DNA of 64,000 nucleotides from Sphingomonadales bacterium (GTDB lineage: Bacteria; Pseudomonadota; Alphaproteobacteria; Sphingomonadales; Sphingomonadaceae): NCBI GenBank assembly GCA_009995225.1, contig JAACPW010000008.1, positions 62,001 through 126,000 on the forward strand, given 5' to 3'. Each line of letters starts with the position of its first letter. Position 1 is the first letter of the stretch. This document shows, one piece after another, positions 63,166 to 64,000 of this stretch. A model generated the notes under the pieces. The model searched no databases. It was not told where the DNA came from and saw only the letters and a list, made by a program, of their open reading frames with translations. The position numbers and the translations under genes are program-made.

Positions 63166-63585
63166 GAAGGTGTAGCGCAGCGTTGGCGTTTCGATCGCCA
63201 GCTGGCGTCCATCGAGCGTCCGGGTGTAGCGGGTCGCCTCTGATAGGCGCGCAAGGTCAGTGCCAAAGCTTGGTTCAGGGCAGGCCATGCGGGTGCTGGC
63301 GACCGGGCCAATGGCGATGGTGCCCGCGCCGTTCATGGCCTGTCCCGCCGTCCAGGTTGACTGGCCACGATTGCAATCGAGCTGGAGCGTCATTTCGCCG
63401 TCCTTGCCGAAGCTGACCGTGTGCCGTTGTTGCAGCGACGCGGTGAGCGTGGTGGTGCTGCCACTTGTGTCCATGGCGACCAGCGTCCATTCGGTGCCGG
63501 TCAGCGGGTGCGAGGCGGTCATCGTCGCGCATCCGGACAGCGCGAGCGTTGCGGCGGTGGCGGCCAAGGCGGTACGAAAGGTCAT
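63151..63585 (-). CDS. META-domain lipoprotein (HslJ-like)
   Basis: A 144-residue protein with a lipoprotein signal (lipobox LSGC) and a META domain (LTGTEWTLVAMD, FGKDGEMTLQLDCNRGQ, IGPVASTRMACPEP), as in heat-inducible HslJ and lipoproteins of unknown function. The ATG at 63585 gives the correct signal peptide; a longer frame adds a tail without similarity. Role in envelope stress is a family guess. Convergent with acs. Confidence 0.87.
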   Translation of the reverse strand: MTFRTALAATAATLALSGCATMTASHPLTGTEWTLVAMDTSGSTTTLTASLQQRHTVSFGKDGEMTLQLDCNRGQSTWTAGQAMNGAGTIAIGPVASTRMACPEPSFGTDLARLSEATRYTRTLDGRQLAIETPTLRYTFAPAT

Positions 63586-63659
63586 TCCTGAAACTCCCCG
63601 AACATGGTGTTCATTACATAGCCCGCTCACCTGAACGCAGCCAGTCTGACGGGAATACA

Positions 63660-63695
63660 AAAAAGCCGCCGGAGCGCGAACGCCGGCGGCTTTTT
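63660..63695. terminator. Bidirectional intrinsic terminator
   Basis: AAAAAGCCGCCGG (63660-63672) pairs with CCGGCGGCTTTTT (63683-63695) across a 10-nt loop. The T-run on both strands makes it a terminator for the downstream minus-strand gene ending at 63715 and possibly for plus-strand transcripts. Confidence 0.85.
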
Positions 63696-63714
63696 GGTGA
63701 CGGTGTCGAAGCGA

Positions 63715-64000
63715 TCAGGCTTCGCGCGTGCCCGAAAGCGGCATCGCGCCGAAGGCACCGGCGTTGACCGAACCGGTCAGGTTGTCGCCATCGATGGTCG
63801 CTTCGCAATCGAGCGTCATCGGCATGGGCACGACCATGTTCATCTTCCACTTGATGGTGTCGCCTTCGACAGTGCCGTCATTGATGTCCATCGAGCCGAG
63901 GCTGCCGACCAGCGAGCCTGTGAAGCTGTCGCCATTGGGCACAACGGTGAGGGTGCCGGTCTGATCGCCCATCGGGCTTTTCACGATGGTCTTGTAGGTT
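63715..64000 (-). CDS. Conserved hypothetical protein, C-terminal part
   Basis: The frame runs off the right edge; at least 95 codons are visible. The sequence (YKTIVKSPMGDQTGTLTVV, then GSMDINDGTVEGDTIKWKMNM and AFGAMPLSGTR) is a repetitive beta pattern seen in small bacterial proteins of unknown function that occur near sugar or lipid genes. No signal peptide or catalytic motif is visible in this part. A strong terminator follows the stop. Confidence 0.75.
   Translation of the reverse strand, partial: TYKTIVKSPMGDQTGTLTVVPNGDSFTGSLVGSLGSMDINDGTVEGDTIKWKMNMVVPMPMTLDCEATIDGDNLTGSVNAGAFGAMPLSGTREA

Overview
The window is a high-GC bacterial chromosome segment with tightly packed, often 4-nt-overlapping genes. 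Gene content points to an aerobic or microaerobic alphaproteobacterium, most likely of the Sphingomonadales (Erythrobacteraceae/Sphingomonadaceae type). It has an Entner-Doudoroff gene set, a glk-ppc pair, an S46 dipeptidyl peptidase, a complete cbb3 oxidase operon with an FNR-type regulator, and an alphaproteobacterial-style parS site. The assignment is inferred from gene content; no rRNA or other phylogenetic marker is present. I saw no tRNA, rRNA, insertion sequence, prophage or CRISPR array.

Layout. (1) 1-11 kb, central carbon metabolism: the end of a ROK sugar kinase; on the minus strand a sugar MFS transporter followed by zwf-edd-eda, with a divergent LacI-type regulator; then glk overlapping a divergent PEP-carboxylase-family gene. 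A 14-bp motif lies 65-70 nt upstream of both zwf and glk. (2) 11-14.3 kb: a secreted S46 dipeptidyl peptidase and a Gly/Glu-rich lipoprotein. (3) 14.5-29.6 kb: a plus-strand two-partner-secretion cassette, made of a TpsB transporter, a 2454-residue TpsA exoprotein ending in MBG repeats, an exported CHAT-domain putative protease, a CHASE2 class III cyclase and a small exported protein.

(4) 29.8-46.3 kb: a large multiheme electron-transfer locus built from two convergent operons. The plus operon encodes a pentaheme cytochrome with one CX4CH motif, a GlcG/HbpS-like lipoprotein, an outer-membrane beta-barrel and a decaheme cytochrome fused to LVIVD propeller repeats. The minus operon encodes an FAD / two cNMP domain / four [4Fe-4S] motif fusion, a membrane b-type cytochrome, an FHA-TM-decaheme protein and a CpdA-type cyclic-nucleotide phosphodiesterase. 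A CcmI-like TPR gene is divergent from it. Together these parts could form a cytoplasm-to-cell-surface electron conduit gated by cyclic nucleotide. I know no named system with this set, and it is the strongest candidate here for something undescribed.

(5) 46.4-49.8 kb: a small outer-membrane barrel, a roughly 600-bp gene-free stretch, an orphan hypothetical gene and gdhA. (6) 49.9-60.9 kb: hemN and ccoNOQPGHIS (minus strand, with a small Cys/His-rich gene between ccoS and hemN), an FNR-type regulator, and divergent ompW. FNR boxes lie upstream of ccoN, hemN and the fnr/ompW divergent region. (7) 61-64 kb: acs with a 34-bp perfect palindrome holding a consensus parS in its leader, a META-domain lipoprotein and the end of one further conserved gene. 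The parS site suggests the segment lies in the origin-proximal part of a chromosome.
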